From: Strongylocentrotus purpuratus
Taxonomy: Eukaryota; Echinodermata; Echinoidea; Camarodonta; Strongylocentrotidae
Assembly (NCBI RefSeq): GCF_000002235.5
Contig: NW_022145601.1
Coordinates: 3,717,563 to 3,781,562, forward strand
DNA length: 64,000 nucleotides
Direction of reading: 5' to 3'
Below are positions 35,554-46,441 of the stretch, piece by piece. The number at the start of each line of letters is the position of its first letter. Position 1 is the first letter of the stretch. Under the pieces are notes generated by a model. That model was not told the origin of the DNA and ran no database searches. It was given only the letters and a program-made list of their open reading frames with translations. A program made the position numbers and the translations under genes.

Positions 35554-37859
35554 ATGTTCATCAAGATAGTCACGATCTTGGTCATCGCATCGTCAGCTGT
35601 GATGCTGCCGGTCCTACCGGGCTGCCAAGCCGGAGGGTGTGGGTGTCCTCCTCTGTGGACAGCCTTCCAGAATAACTGCTACAGGTAAGCATACATAAAA
35701 AAAAAATAAAAAAAAAGATTTTATAAATAACGATTATGATAATAATGATAGTAACAATAATAATAATAATAATGATGATATAAATAATGATAATAATGAT
35801 GGTGATAATGGTAATAATAATAATTATTTAAAACAAAATAGTACTAAATGATAAAAGTCACATTAGTATTGCGCCCAATACTGTGTTTCTATACAGTGTG
35901 AGTCAAAAACAAGTTTACACCTTGAACATTGCTAATTATTTAAAAAAATCATCTATGAACAGTAAATTATTATTATGAAAGAGTGTTTTATCCCAAATCC
36001 TTTAGTATCATTTTTGCGTGGTATGTGTTCACGCTTGGATGAACAGGAGGCATTTTTTGCGAGAGTGATGTTTGAATTATACAATTGGTAATTGGGTATT
36101 AATTCGCCCTTTGCGGATCCAAATAACAGCCCTAACATAATTAATCATGCCACACATATCAAATATCGAATATTAAATATCAACGACATTTGTGCGCGCG
36201 TGTGTGTGTTTGTGTGACTTTGCTTCTGCAAAAAGCATATGCGTTTGCATTTCATTCGATACATTCAATTCATTCTCCCACTCCGCTAATCCGCACGTAA
36301 TACATGCTGTGGGCATCACTTTGGCGCAAGTCGATTTGTGCACTCTCGCAAACGATGCCTCCTGTTCATCGAAGCGTGAACACATACCACACAAAAGTGA
36401 TACCAAATGATTTGGGATAAAACACTCTTTCATAAGATGTATAATGATATACTGTTTACAGATGATTTTTAAAATAATTAGCAGTTTTCTACATGTAGGT
36501 GTAAACTTTTTTTTGACTCACACGGTAGTGAATGTGGATATTCAAAGCGTTTACATTGTAATGATTACCCCGGTCATTGGATTCATTTGCTAATCTGCAC
36601 ATGATAGTGCACACGTTCAACTTCGGGGGGGGGGGGGGGGGGGGGGGGTAATCCGGCAGGCGCCATTTTACAAGCGCACACTTGCCAATCAAACCACATT
36701 AACATTCGCCTCCTACCGGGTACTCACCCATTTAAAGGGACTTGGTAACATTGTTCAGATGAGAGATAGTGGTGCTAAGGTATTGACTTCAATGCTAGAT
36801 GTACAATTCATGATAATCTGAAAATTTGAGTGAAAAACGGACCATTATTCATTGTATAAATTGGGAAAAACTGATCTGATCGATTCCTTAATTCTCCCAA
36901 CTATATTATTACAATTTAATTACATTTTAGGTGAATGTAAATTGTCACAAAGCAATAAAATGGCTCTACATTCCATTCCAGACATTTAAGTGTTGACAGA
37001 TTTTTTAAAGCCTGTTTTATGTCTTTTTTTCATGGAAAAACGGTTGGGAAAATTCAAAAATGGTTGGGAGAATTTACTGTTAATCAGTGTTAGAGGGTGT
37101 CATACATTGACGCCTTCAAAGAAAACCATAGATATCTTCGTGGTTTGAGAATTTTTTCAGGATTTTTTGCTTGTCAGAGGGTTAGTACAGTAAAAGGAAT
37201 ATAGTATGTAACATTTTATACAAAAATTAAGCAATTTTTTCATCAACCTTCAACAATGTTACCGAGTCACTTTAATACCTGGTAAATGTAGATCATTGTC
37301 TTGTCAAAGGACATTAGTACCGTGGTGGGACTCGAACCGCGAACCAGGGGGATCTACATTGACGTATCCACTAGACCACGACACCTCTATAGATCAGGAG
37401 ACTATAAATTTTCAGTTTTCAAGAGAAAGTTGAGTTCTTGTAATATCGAAGAATAATTTTTGGCTTTGTCATTCTTTTTATGTCTGTTTGGAAAACACAG
37501 AAATGTGTATGAAAAGGATTGCTCTCGCTCTCATATTCAAAATGACACGAAATGGCTTACTCGGCCAAGCAGTGTTGCCACCAGCGTAGCACTTACGTGT
37601 ACAGTGCATTTGCTTTTCCTGCTTTTAGATATGGCTAATTTATGAATGTGTTGATTCCAAAACCCCTGTGGGGTATTTGTCATGGGGATGATATCGGATC
37701 AGGGGCGTACGCAGGATTTTTTTCAAGGGGGGGGGGGGGGGGGGTTTTGCTCAAGCGGACACTTTTTTTTTTTTTTGGGTCTCGAAATTTCAAAATTTGA
37801 CATTTTTCTTCGTTGGGGGGGGGGTGAGGTCACCTTTTTTAGGTTAACCGTGGGTATAA

Positions 37860-37890
<31 letters not shown>

Positions 37891-37892
37891 AA

Positions 37893-37923
<31 letters not shown>

Positions 37924-40900
37924 CTAAGGGAGTGGGGGGGTTTGGTTTTTTTTTAGGGGGGGTTTACACACATAAAAATACCAAAGGGGGGGGGGGGGGT
38001 TTGAACCCCCAAACCCCCCCCCCCCCCCCTGCGTACGCCCCTGTATCGGGCATAATCAGGAATACCTGTCCAGATTCGTTGGTGCTGAATCTTACATAAA
38101 CACTCACTACATCATTTTACGTGTTTTTATTCATTTTTTTTTACCTCCTCAACCATTTTATCGATGTATTTCTTTGTTTCCTATCTCGTTTTTTTATGAC
38201 CATGTATCTTGTTATATATGATTACTGTAAGAAAGGTGGAGCAAGCTTGCCAATAAGTGCGTAGAGTTCTGGCACTATAATTTTTTTTTTTTTTTTTTTT
38301 TTAAACTTAAGTGTTTTCGTGATTCTTGCCGAGCAGGCGTGATAACGATTCAGTTTAGGAGAATATGAGCAAGTGAAGCGAGTGAACTATTCTATTCTAT
38401 TCTTCTGGCACTGCTTCAAATTGACATTTTTTTAAGTTTAGAACAAAAATCTTTCAGATTCGTTTGAAATATTGTCATCTTCCTAATTATCTTCCTAATT
38501 TCTCGCTAGGTATTTCTCGGTGAAAAACATTACTTGGCTTGGAGCTGAGATGCACTGCTCTGGTTTCTCCGTTCCTTGTTCTGATGTTGACTCTACCATC
38601 AGCCTTGGACATCTCACTTCTATCCATTCGAAAGAAGAGATGACCTTCCTTTCAGTGCTTTATGAAAGCATCCGCAGTAAAGTGGTACGCTTTTAACTTC
38701 CCTTTTCTGTTCAAAGTAGCCTTTAATTTCTTCCATTTTATCACATTAAACGGTACTCAAATATTAAATACATAATGATATACATGTAAGATGGGTTGGG
38801 AACTGATGCATAACAACTGTTAAAAGGAAGAGGGCGTAAATCCCATTAAGAATAAGCTCGTTAGGGTACTCATAATATGGAAATGAAGGGCTAAGAAATA
38901 AGGGAAAGAAAAGGAGATGGAATATGAATAATATAACATTTGATAATGAAATGGCAAGATTTAAACAACGAAGAATACTAGAATGATACTGTTTCATAAA
39001 TTGGATGCTCGAACGATTTAAAAGGGAGGTCTGAATTGGGAGACTAGCCCAATTTGGGCAGGGGTTTTGGAAGTGTGTATAAAGTTTGGAGCTGAGGTAG
39101 TTTTGGGGTGAGAACGGTTTTCGAACTTAGAAGGAGCTGGGAAGATGTTGCTCGAGAGCTTTTAAAGCCAAAGGGCAAGAACCAGTATAAATGTGAGTTA
39201 AAGGTATTACAAAGTTTTGGTATGGGGTCATGAATTTGGTTCAAATTAACAATTTAGGAATACATATGCGTTCCTAAAATATACATTGATCGTTGTCGCG
39301 GTTGAAATCGAGTCTAAAGATATGAAATTATAAATGATAAACTCTTTATGTTGTATAGCTCCCTCTCAAGGTCAATATATTAATTTAGCTATAAAACAAT
39401 GTTTCTTGACTAAAATTGACCGATTAGCTATTCCTGTTTGGAAATTCTATATCACAACTACATATTCTGAGATTTTCATGGTCGCAGCTACCATTGTACG
39501 GCCATAGGCGCTATTTGAAATTTATCAAAATTTACCGGGAGCACCGGTAAATTTTTATATTCAATTTTTCTTGGAACCAGACTCGTTTTAGGGGCTAAAT
39601 TTTCTAGTGATTATAATACATCCACAGGGGCATCTAAATATTAAAAAATTGTAAAGAATCCCTATCCACCCAATTTTCAAAATTTCCCAAAACGTTGTAT
39701 TACCTTTAAATGTAACTGTAATTAGGTTGTGGCAAGTAAATACACTGTTGGTCATAATGGTAAAATATTTGTTTTATCATACTTAAGGGCGTAGGTTCCC
39801 TAGTTGATAAGCATATTGCATACCCATGCTTTAGCAGTCACGCAAACACACATTGGCAAATTATTATTCAATAAAATCTGAGAATGTATACTACACTGTT
39901 GGTCATAATGGTGGAATAATTATTTTTACCCCAGTTTAGGGAAGGATTTAAAAAATGATTTTTTTTTTAGAGCCATTTTTTTTAACCATAATGCATGGCC
40001 ACACAGAGGATTTTTTCCTGTGGGGGACTGGGGGAATGTGCAATTAATTTTTGATAATTAATTGCATTTTTTCGTTTTGGGGGATTTATGGGGGCGGCCG
40101 CGTACCCTAGCATCCGCTGCGTGCAGTCATGATTCATCGGCTAAGCAATGGCCTCCTAACTGTGAGGTCCCAGGATCAAAATCGTGTCGATCAGCCATAT
40201 TATTGCTCTTTTATGAGGCATTAATCCTCATTACTGTCAATCATGAATTAAGGACGTAGTTTCCCTAGTTGATTATCATAGTAGCACATAAATGATTTAG
40301 CACTCACACAAAACAAACACTCGCAAATTATTATTCAATAAAATCTAAGAATGTATGCCATTATCTAGATCTATTAAAAATAAATCATTTTTTAAATCCT
40401 TCCCTAAACTGGGGTAAAAATAATTATTCCACCATTATGACCAACAGTGTATTATCTATAGATCTATTATTTTTAAATTATTTTTAAGATAATTCCATAA
40501 ATTGGGGTAAAACAAAAATATTCCAACTATATGAGCGACAGTGTGATTTTTTTTTGCATTATAAGGCTCTCGGTAAAATAAGTTTTTATGTGATCACCGT
40601 ATGTAGAATGAAACCCCCCCCCCTCCCTCACTCTCTCTCTCTCTCTCTCTTGTATACTCTACCTTTCCACGTTTTCCCACCCTTTTCCTTGCTTTATCCC
40701 CTTTTAAATAAGTGCTACACACTTTTTTGTTAATAGGTTACATCCACTACCTATGTATGGATCGGTCTGCATGACAAGACTACGGAAGCCAGCTGGGAAT
40801 GGAGTGACGGCTCGAGTCAAGACTATGAGATATGGGCGAGTGGACAGCCTAACAACTATGGTGGAAACCAGGACTGCACCGTGTTCAGTTCGACTTCAGA

Positions 40901-40988
40901 ATATAAGTGGAATGATTTCGCTTGTGATTCTGACGGTGACAGTCCACACCATGCGACAGCTTATGTGTGTAAACTACCACAGTGGTAA
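35554..40988 (+). CDS. Secreted C-type lectin A, echinoidin-like, 3 exons, 185 aa
   Basis: A small secreted lectin of a single C-type carbohydrate-recognition domain, predicted to bind glycans extracellularly in defence or adhesion. Exons are 35554-35684, 38510-38684 and 40737-40988, with GTAAGC and GTACGC donors and CGCTAG and TAATAG acceptors; phases 2 and 0 fit. Exon 1 has ATG, signal peptide (MFIKIVTILVIASSAVMLPV), then CGCPPLWTAFQNNCYR, the domain's first disulfide pair. Exon 2 has TWLGAEMHC and LGHLTSIHSKEEMTFL. Exon 3 has YVWIGLHD, WEWSDGS, GQPNNYGGNQDC, KWNDFACD and AYVCKLPQW-stop. QPN replaces the mannose-type EPN or galactose-type QPD, while WND is intact, so calcium binding is plausible but specificity is unclear. 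Introns carry several mobile elements absent from lectin B. A CT tract at 40625-40650 precedes the last acceptor. Confidence 0.93.
35894..36525. mobile_element. TA-flanked fold-back element in lectin A intron 1
   Basis: Termini CAGTGTGAGTCAAAAACAAG and its partner GACTCACACGG (with TTTTTTTT variation) are flanked by TA. The corresponding site in lectin B (about 59665) is empty. Arms of roughly 190 bp are inverted copies: GCGTGGTATGTGTTCACGCT near 36015 is matched by CGTGAACACATACCACACAA near 36376. The size is 632 bp with no coding capacity. Tc1/mariner-like by target site only. Confidence 0.85.
36736..37271. mobile_element. TTAA-flanked TIR element in lectin A intron 1
   Basis: Left end AGGGACTTGGTAACATTGTT and right end AACAATGTTACCGAGTCACT are inverted with two mismatches. 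Both are flanked by TTAA. The lectin B intron has a single TTAA at the homologous point (CTATTAAATACTTGG). The 536-bp element is non-coding. TTAA duplication is typical of piggyBac, but the termini do not start CCC, so the class is left open. Confidence 0.85.
37321..37385 (-). repeat. tRNA-like sequence (SINE-like) in lectin A intron 1
   Basis: Read on minus it begins GGTGTCGTGGTCTAGTGGAT (A-box-like) and later has GGTTCGAGTCCCACCACGG (B-box). The 5' and 3' ends do not form a proper seven-base acceptor stem, so it is more likely a tRNA-derived SINE head or tRNA relic than a functional tRNA gene. The same sequence is present in lectin B intron 1, so it predates the duplication. Confidence 0.6.
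37700..38043 (+). mobile_element. hAT-like poly-G MITE in lectin A intron 1
   Basis: Termini CAGGGGCGTACGCAGGATTT and CTGCGTACGCCCCTG, flanked by TATCGGAT and TATCGGGC (6 of 8 match). A related unoccupied sequence at 44750-44830 (GGGATGATATCGGGTA, then GGCATAATCAGGAATA) shows the pre-insertion state. The interior has a T(27)...A(25) fold-back at 37859-37920. Confidence 0.85.
39743..40543. mobile_element. Nested mariner-like MITEs in lectin A intron 2
   Basis: The inner element, 39894-40449, starts CACTGTTGGTCATAATGGTG and ends with the exact mirror. Its inverted arms run about 65 bp and it is flanked by TA on both sides. It sits within a related element whose ends are CACTGTTGGTCATAATGGTA (39743) and GAGCGACAGTG (40543). 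Long direct repeats (GCAAATTATTATTCAATAAA at about 39856 and 40326) lie on either side. The whole block is absent from the 761-bp intron 2 of lectin B. Confidence 0.85.
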
Positions 40989-42110
40989 TGCGTGTAAACA
41001 TCCACGGTGGTAATGTGTGTAAATTACCACAAATTGAAATTGAAATTAACATTGAAATTAAGTATATATCGTCCATTCTGAAACTTCTTTTTCATTGGTA
41101 AAAGTTTACAGAGATCAATTTACTAAAAGAAATACTCATAATCATAAACAGTTACAGTAAAGGTAAACTAAATTCATAACAGCTTTAATTGGGTAAGTTA
41201 CATGAAGTAAGTTTCGTATGATGAGGATGCCGTCAGAGCAAGATAGTTGAAGAGGACCAAAGGTAGGTCTAGACAGAGAATATGGGTAGAGCAGTGAAGA
41301 AAAGATAGATAGAAAAAGAGATCGTAGATGATAATAAAAAAGGAAAAGGATAAATGGATATATGGATATTATGTGGATATAAAATTATGTGTAAATTACT
41401 ACAGTGGCAATGTACGTCATCTACAACAATGTAGAAATGTTTTAAGCACTACAGTGGTAAAAGTGTGTAAACGATCACAATGTTAAAGGTAAAGACCAGT
41501 TTTGGAAACGCCCCAATTTCAAAAAATGAAATGGAAGCTCTCATTACCAATCATGTGAAAGAATATGTTTTGACTAATACATGATGATAAAAAAATTGCC
41601 GGGAAACCGCCTACTAATTCATATATTTGGTAAATTTGTTTCTCTCATGGTCTGTGAGAGATATAGGGTAGTCCCATATACATCTTTCTGTGTATAGTGC
41701 TTGTAACTTTACGAAGAATGGGCCAAATTTCTTATCATTTTGATGATTCCAGAACCTTGCAGATGCTAGATGCTAGATGATCCACCTTTTCTGATCGATT
41801 CCACAACGTTTCTTTCACAATGCAATCGCATGACCATAACTGGTCTTTACCTTTAATATGTGTAAGCGACCACAGTGGGAATATATGTAATCGACCACAA
41901 TGTTGATGTTTTGTAAGAACTATAGTGGTAAATATGTGTAAATGACCACTGTGGTAATGTGTATAAACTATCACAGCGGTAATATGTGTAAACGAACTAA
42001 ATTTTGATGTGTTTTAAATACTACAGTTGTAATGTGTGTACGTGACCACAGTAGATTATCACAGTGGTGATGTGTGTAAGCAAGTGTGTGCTAACGACCA
42101 GAGTGGTCGT
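40962..42110 (+). repeat. CCACAGTGG minisatellite in 3' flank of lectin A
   Basis: Starts within the last codons of the lectin and continues, degenerate, to about 42110, interrupted by unique blocks (41030-41390 and 41495-41850). Unit core: TGTAAACTACCACAGTGGTA. The 11-bp centre ACCACAGTGGT is itself palindromic. Confidence 0.88.
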
Positions 42111-42231
42111 TGACATAATCAATAACAGTTGCCTTTAAGGTAAATCAGATGTAACATTTTAAGAATCGTGTACAACAACAAAATATCATGCATATTTTGA
42201 GAGTAGCTAAATATATAGTTTGACCTGAACG

Positions 42232-42739
42232 TGAGAAGGTAAGAGAGATAGTTAGAGAGAGAAAGAGCGGTATTAGAGGGAAGCAGAGAGCAAAGGGTAG
42301 TGAGCAACAAAGACAAACAAAGATAGAAAAGGATCTATTAATGAAAGAATGGAAGAAAGGATGATGAAATGGGAGAGATAGAAAAGTAGGAGAAGGGTCG
42401 GAGAGTTAGAGAGAGAGAGAGAGAGAAAAAGGAGAGTGAGTGCGAGAAGGTAAGAGAGATGGTAAGAGAGAGAAATAGCGGTATTAGAGGGAAGGAGAGA
42501 GCGAAGGGTAGTGAGCAACAAAGAGAAACAAAGATAGTAAAGGATCTATTAATGAAACAATGGAAGAAAGGATGATGAAATGGGAGAGATAGAAAAGTAG
42601 GAGAAGGGGCGGAGAGTTAGAGACAGAGCGAGAGAGAAAGAGAGAGAAAGCAAGATATATAAAGAGAAAGATGGGAGAGAGAGAGAGAGAGAGAGGGGTG
42701 GGAGAGAGACAGATGAAAAAGATATATGACAGAAGAAAA

Positions 42740-42776
<37 letters not shown>

Positions 42777-43050
42777 AAAGGAGAGTGAGTGCGAGAAGGT
42801 GAGAGAGATAGTTAGAGAGAGAAAGAGCGGTATTAGAGGGAAGGAGAAAGCGAAGGGTAGTGAGCAACAAAGACAAACAAAGATAGAAAAGGATCTATTA
42901 ATGAAAGAATGGAAGAAAGGATGATGAAATGGGAGAGATAGAAATGTAGGAGAAGGAGAGGAGAGTTAGAGAGAGAGAGAGAGAACGATTAGGGGGGAGA
43001 GAGAAAGGTGGGAAAGAGAGAGATGAAAAGAGATATATGACAGAAGAATA

Positions 43051-43081
<31 letters not shown>

Positions 43082-43085
43082 GATC
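42232..43085. repeat. GA-rich macrosatellite downstream of lectin A
   Basis: Three tandem copies of a 200-350 bp purine-rich unit include GAGCGGTATTAGAGGGAAGG, GTAGTGAGCAACAAAGA and AGGATCTATTAATGAAA, separated by (GA)n. A homologous array follows lectin B from 63372. Minus-strand open frames here are low-complexity artefacts. Confidence 0.9.
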
Positions 43086-43089
43086 AACC

Positions 43090-45180
43090 TAACGATGACG
43101 TTCGATTATATTTCGGAACCTGGTATAAAAAGTATTCCTACAGCGTCAAAGTGTAAAGCTGGAATATTGAACCTTAAATCCAAATATTGCAGATGAAACC
43201 CTGTCGTAAGCAATTAATATATATAATATAACAATGACATGTTTAAATCAAGGATTAGGGAGTCTCAGTATCCACACATAATGGATGTGATAATGCTATG
43301 TTATGTTGCTTGGTACAACGCACTGTTGGTTTTAAATGCTTTACATGAGGTCGGATGAGTAGGAGGAGCCTATCGAGGCCAAAAAATGGAAGCCTGCAAA
43401 AAACTAAGAAAACTGACCCGAATATCATCAGTTCATTTATGCAACAATAGATTAAACAATTATTAACAAGAGAGAAACATGATAGCGGGTGGACATTTTC
43501 TTTGGTACAACTAAATGTAAACGACCTTCATCAATTATTGGTGATTATTATACATCCCAGTAAAATTATACAAGAACACGGAGCTACCCTACAGCTTCAC
43601 GTGCACATGGTTAAGCCTATGAAAAGCACTATTTGCATTGTATTTGAATAATTCTGTATTAGCTTCTGTGGGTGGCCGCTGTCTATAAAGCTCGTCATAG
43701 CCTTATTAGGCCAATTTGGTAGCATCGGGTTTTTTTTTTTTAGCAATAGGTATGTATATATCCACGGTTTTGGTATACTGCAGTGATTCGACACCTAGCG
43801 GCATAATATAGCGCTCAGGTAGTTGCTGAGCACGGAGAGATGCAACATCGGTAAGTAAATCACGCGTGAATAATTACTTTGTATAGAGAATTTCAATTGT
43901 AAATACCTACTGAATTTCCAATCCATTTATGACAGTAGTTTCAGGTCACTATTGACTAATCTAATTCAAGGTACAGTCACACTTGTCTCAGTGGCCACCT
44001 GTATATAAAGGCCATCTGTCTATAGCAGGCTAGTCACCTATAATATCTTCTCCCATGAGAAACCTGGATTATAGAATCCACATCGCCCTCTTGAATTGGG
44101 CCCAACGCTAGAAAATCTCTGATTTCTATCCGGTACCTAAGTGCAAACGATGCTCAATGTCAGGAGGAGATCTGATAACCGTTCGATCTTGCAATATAAC
44201 TATATATATGAACATTAGTATTTCCTCCCAAAGCAGGGGCAGCAATTTCGAGACGGGGGAACACCCCCTAGAATTTGTTTGGGGAAAAGATTGACCCATA
44301 AATATTGCGTGCTATTTCACCCTGGTAAATAATCACTATTCCGAAATGGAATATTCTCACTCTAAATAAGCAAAACGTTTCCGCTAGTGAAGAGTATATT
44401 ATTCCGCATTGTCACGATCATTAAAGTAGATTGAGATTAATACACTGGTTCACTTAGCTTGTCATCCATACCAGCGATTGGTTTAATAATGCAGTCACAC
44501 CATGTTTAAGTGAGTATTATACAATCAGCCAATTGAGAGAGCTGTCTACAGAAAGTTGATTGTTCTATGCAATCCCCAGGCATTAGTTGATGGTTTCTTT
44601 TCTTTTGTTATTGTATTTGTTTAATTGTACATCATTTTCCCGTATTTTTGTTATTAATATACTCCTTTATGTTCCTCAAAATGACAAAATATGAATACAT
44701 ATATATGAGATGGGCGCGGGGTTAGGAGGATATAATGGGGTAACTGTGTGGGGTATTTGTCATGGGATGATATCGGGTATATTTGTCGGCATAATCAGGA
44801 ATAGCTGTCCAGATTCGTTGGTGCTGAATCTTACATGAACATCATTTCAAGTTAATGAAGTTACATCATTTTGTGACAGTACTCATTTATCTTTTAAATG
44901 ATGAAGGATGAGAAAATTCACACTCTATAATACTGATGATTTGCAACCTTATTCTATTTCCACAGATGAACGTGTTCTGATGTGAGTGCATGCCACAGAC
45001 GTAGACCGGCTACAAGGAAATACAGGCAACCTTTCCTGAAAGCAAAGTTCCGTATGATAATGATAGTGATTTGCAGAGAGTCATGGTGTAACGTGCCGAG
45101 GTGACAGGTCATTTAGAGCTTAGCAAAAGCACTCACCGTTTTTTTTTAAATCTCGCAAACTGCTGTTAACCTTAAATCAT
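43090..45180. other. Intergenic; contains a remnant of lectin intron 1
   Basis: At about 44744-44880 the sequence matches lectin A intron 1 (GTGGGGTATTTGTCATGGGA, then GTCCAGATTCGTTGGTGCTG) without the MITE found there. The rest has no recognisable gene. A CCACAG acceptor-like site at 44966 could bound a 5' UTR exon of the GPCR. Confidence 0.55.
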
Positions 45181-45181
45181 C

Positions 45182-46441
45182 ATGGACTATGACAGCTCAA
45201 ACTACTCGTACACTTTTCTCTCTAATGACTGGCTAGATTACGACACTAAAGGCCCCATTAGTATTTTCGCGATCATTTTCTTCGTGCTTGTCATCTTTTT
45301 CGGAACCACTGGAAATATTCTGGTCGTCGTAGCTGTCTGGATGAATCCTCCGCTCCGGGCGCACTCGATTAATATATACATGGTCCAGACGAGCATCGTC
45401 AACCTTATCATGTCCGCTCTTATCAACCCTGTCTATATCATTACCATCTTTCTCAATTTTAATGATGATAAAACATTGATTGCCGTCGACTATGCCAACC
45501 TGGCCGTCATGCACCTTGGAAATACTCTGTCGATGTACAGCCTTTCCGCCGTTGCGACCAACCGGTATCTCCTTATAGCGCGTCCACAAACAACTTTTCA
45601 GAGCTGGTGTGTCCCTCGCCGAAGAATAGCCGTTGTGGTTGCTGGTCTCTGGTCAGCAGCGATCCTGACATCCTTACCTTACTGGGCGTTCCTCTACTAC
45701 GACCTTTATGTTGTCATCGACTCATATGAAGTATACGGAAGACTCGAAATCGCAGGGTACGTGCTTAATTCCATTTGGTATGTACCTGTTATCATTGTTC
45801 TCATCATGCATTTGGCAACCCTTCGCGTAATAAGATCAAGCAGAATGCGCATTGAAGGGCATAGGAGCGAAGCAGTGATGAATATGGAGAGAAATGACGT
45901 CGTTGTTGATGTTGATCCAGCTCACCAACAGCATAATGGGCTCCACGAAACAATCGCCGTCACCGATGATCATGATGATACCGAATCATCTCGAAGGATA
46001 GAGACAGGGATAGGTCATGCAGAAACACCTACAGTGCAGGCTACAACCAGGGCTGCAATCACGGACGATGCAGATTTGCCACATGGGGAACACCGCGCCC
46101 CAACCTGCTGCTCACGATTCTGTTGGACAACGCACGGCGCCCTCAACGTACAACCTCAACGAAATCGTGGCCTGGCCACAAGTGAGATGCGACTGTTGAA
46201 GATGATGTTTCTCATGTACATCATTCTCCTTATCTCCTTTTTACCAGCCATTTTATCCTTCACTCCGATCATTCAAAATGGACCTGCAATTTACCTCGGT
46301 TACTTCGGGTTTTTGATTCCGATCTACCCGGCCACAATGCCCTACATTTTTCTTTGGAGCAACAAAAACTTTCGCTCAGCTGCTGCTAAAGTCATCCTGA
46401 GTGTTAGAAGGCATTTTAGAGGACAAGTTGAGCCACACTAA
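45182..46441 (+). CDS. Intronless rhodopsin-like (class A) orphan GPCR, 419 aa
   Basis: A seven-transmembrane receptor predicted at the plasma membrane; ligand unknown. The start is the first ATG after a stop-rich upstream region, and the N-terminus holds one glycosylation sequon (NYS, 7-9). Segments: TM1 about 26-53 with the GN motif in GTTGNILVVV; TM2 63-91; TM3 103-133 ending NRY instead of DRY; TM4 148-171 with conserved W157; TM5 189-215 with P202; TM6 338-361 with FLP but no CWxP; TM7 368-392 with TMPYIF in place of NPxxY. The usual disulfide cysteines at the top of TM3 and in the second extracellular loop are not apparent. Intracellular loop 3 (about 216-337) is long, rich in H/D/E/T and has a CCSRFC cluster. 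The single exon and degenerate motifs recall the lineage-expanded intronless GPCRs described in sea urchin; a melatonin- or amine-receptor-like origin is possible. Confidence 0.93.
   Translation: MDYDSSNYSYTFLSNDWLDYDTKGPISIFAIIFFVLVIFFGTTGNILVVVAVWMNPPLRAHSINIYMVQTSIVNLIMSALINPVYIITIFLNFNDDKTLIAVDYANLAVMHLGNTLSMYSLSAVATNRYLLIARPQTTFQSWCVPRRRIAVVVAGLWSAAILTSLPYWAFLYYDLYVVIDSYEVYGRLEIAGYVLNSIWYVPVIIVLIMHLATLRVIRSSRMRIEGHRSEAVMNMERNDVVVDVDPAHQQHNGLHETIAVTDDHDDTESSRRIETGIGHAETPTVQATTRAAITDDADLPHGEHRAPTCCSRFCWTTHGALNVQPQRNRGLATSEMRLLKMMFLMYIILLISFLPAILSFTPIIQNGPAIYLGYFGFLIPIYPATMPYIFLWSNKNFRSAAAKVILSVRRHFRGQVEPH

Noticed and set aside
37321-37385. Functional tRNA gene on minus
   Set aside because: A- and B-box words are present, but the ends do not form a seven-base acceptor stem and the same relic lies in both lectin introns; SINE-like relic preferred.
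42273-42876. Long minus-strand open frames rich in L and S
   Set aside because: They are the complement of GA-rich macrosatellite DNA; the same frame recurs downstream at 63360-63710 only because the repeat recurs.
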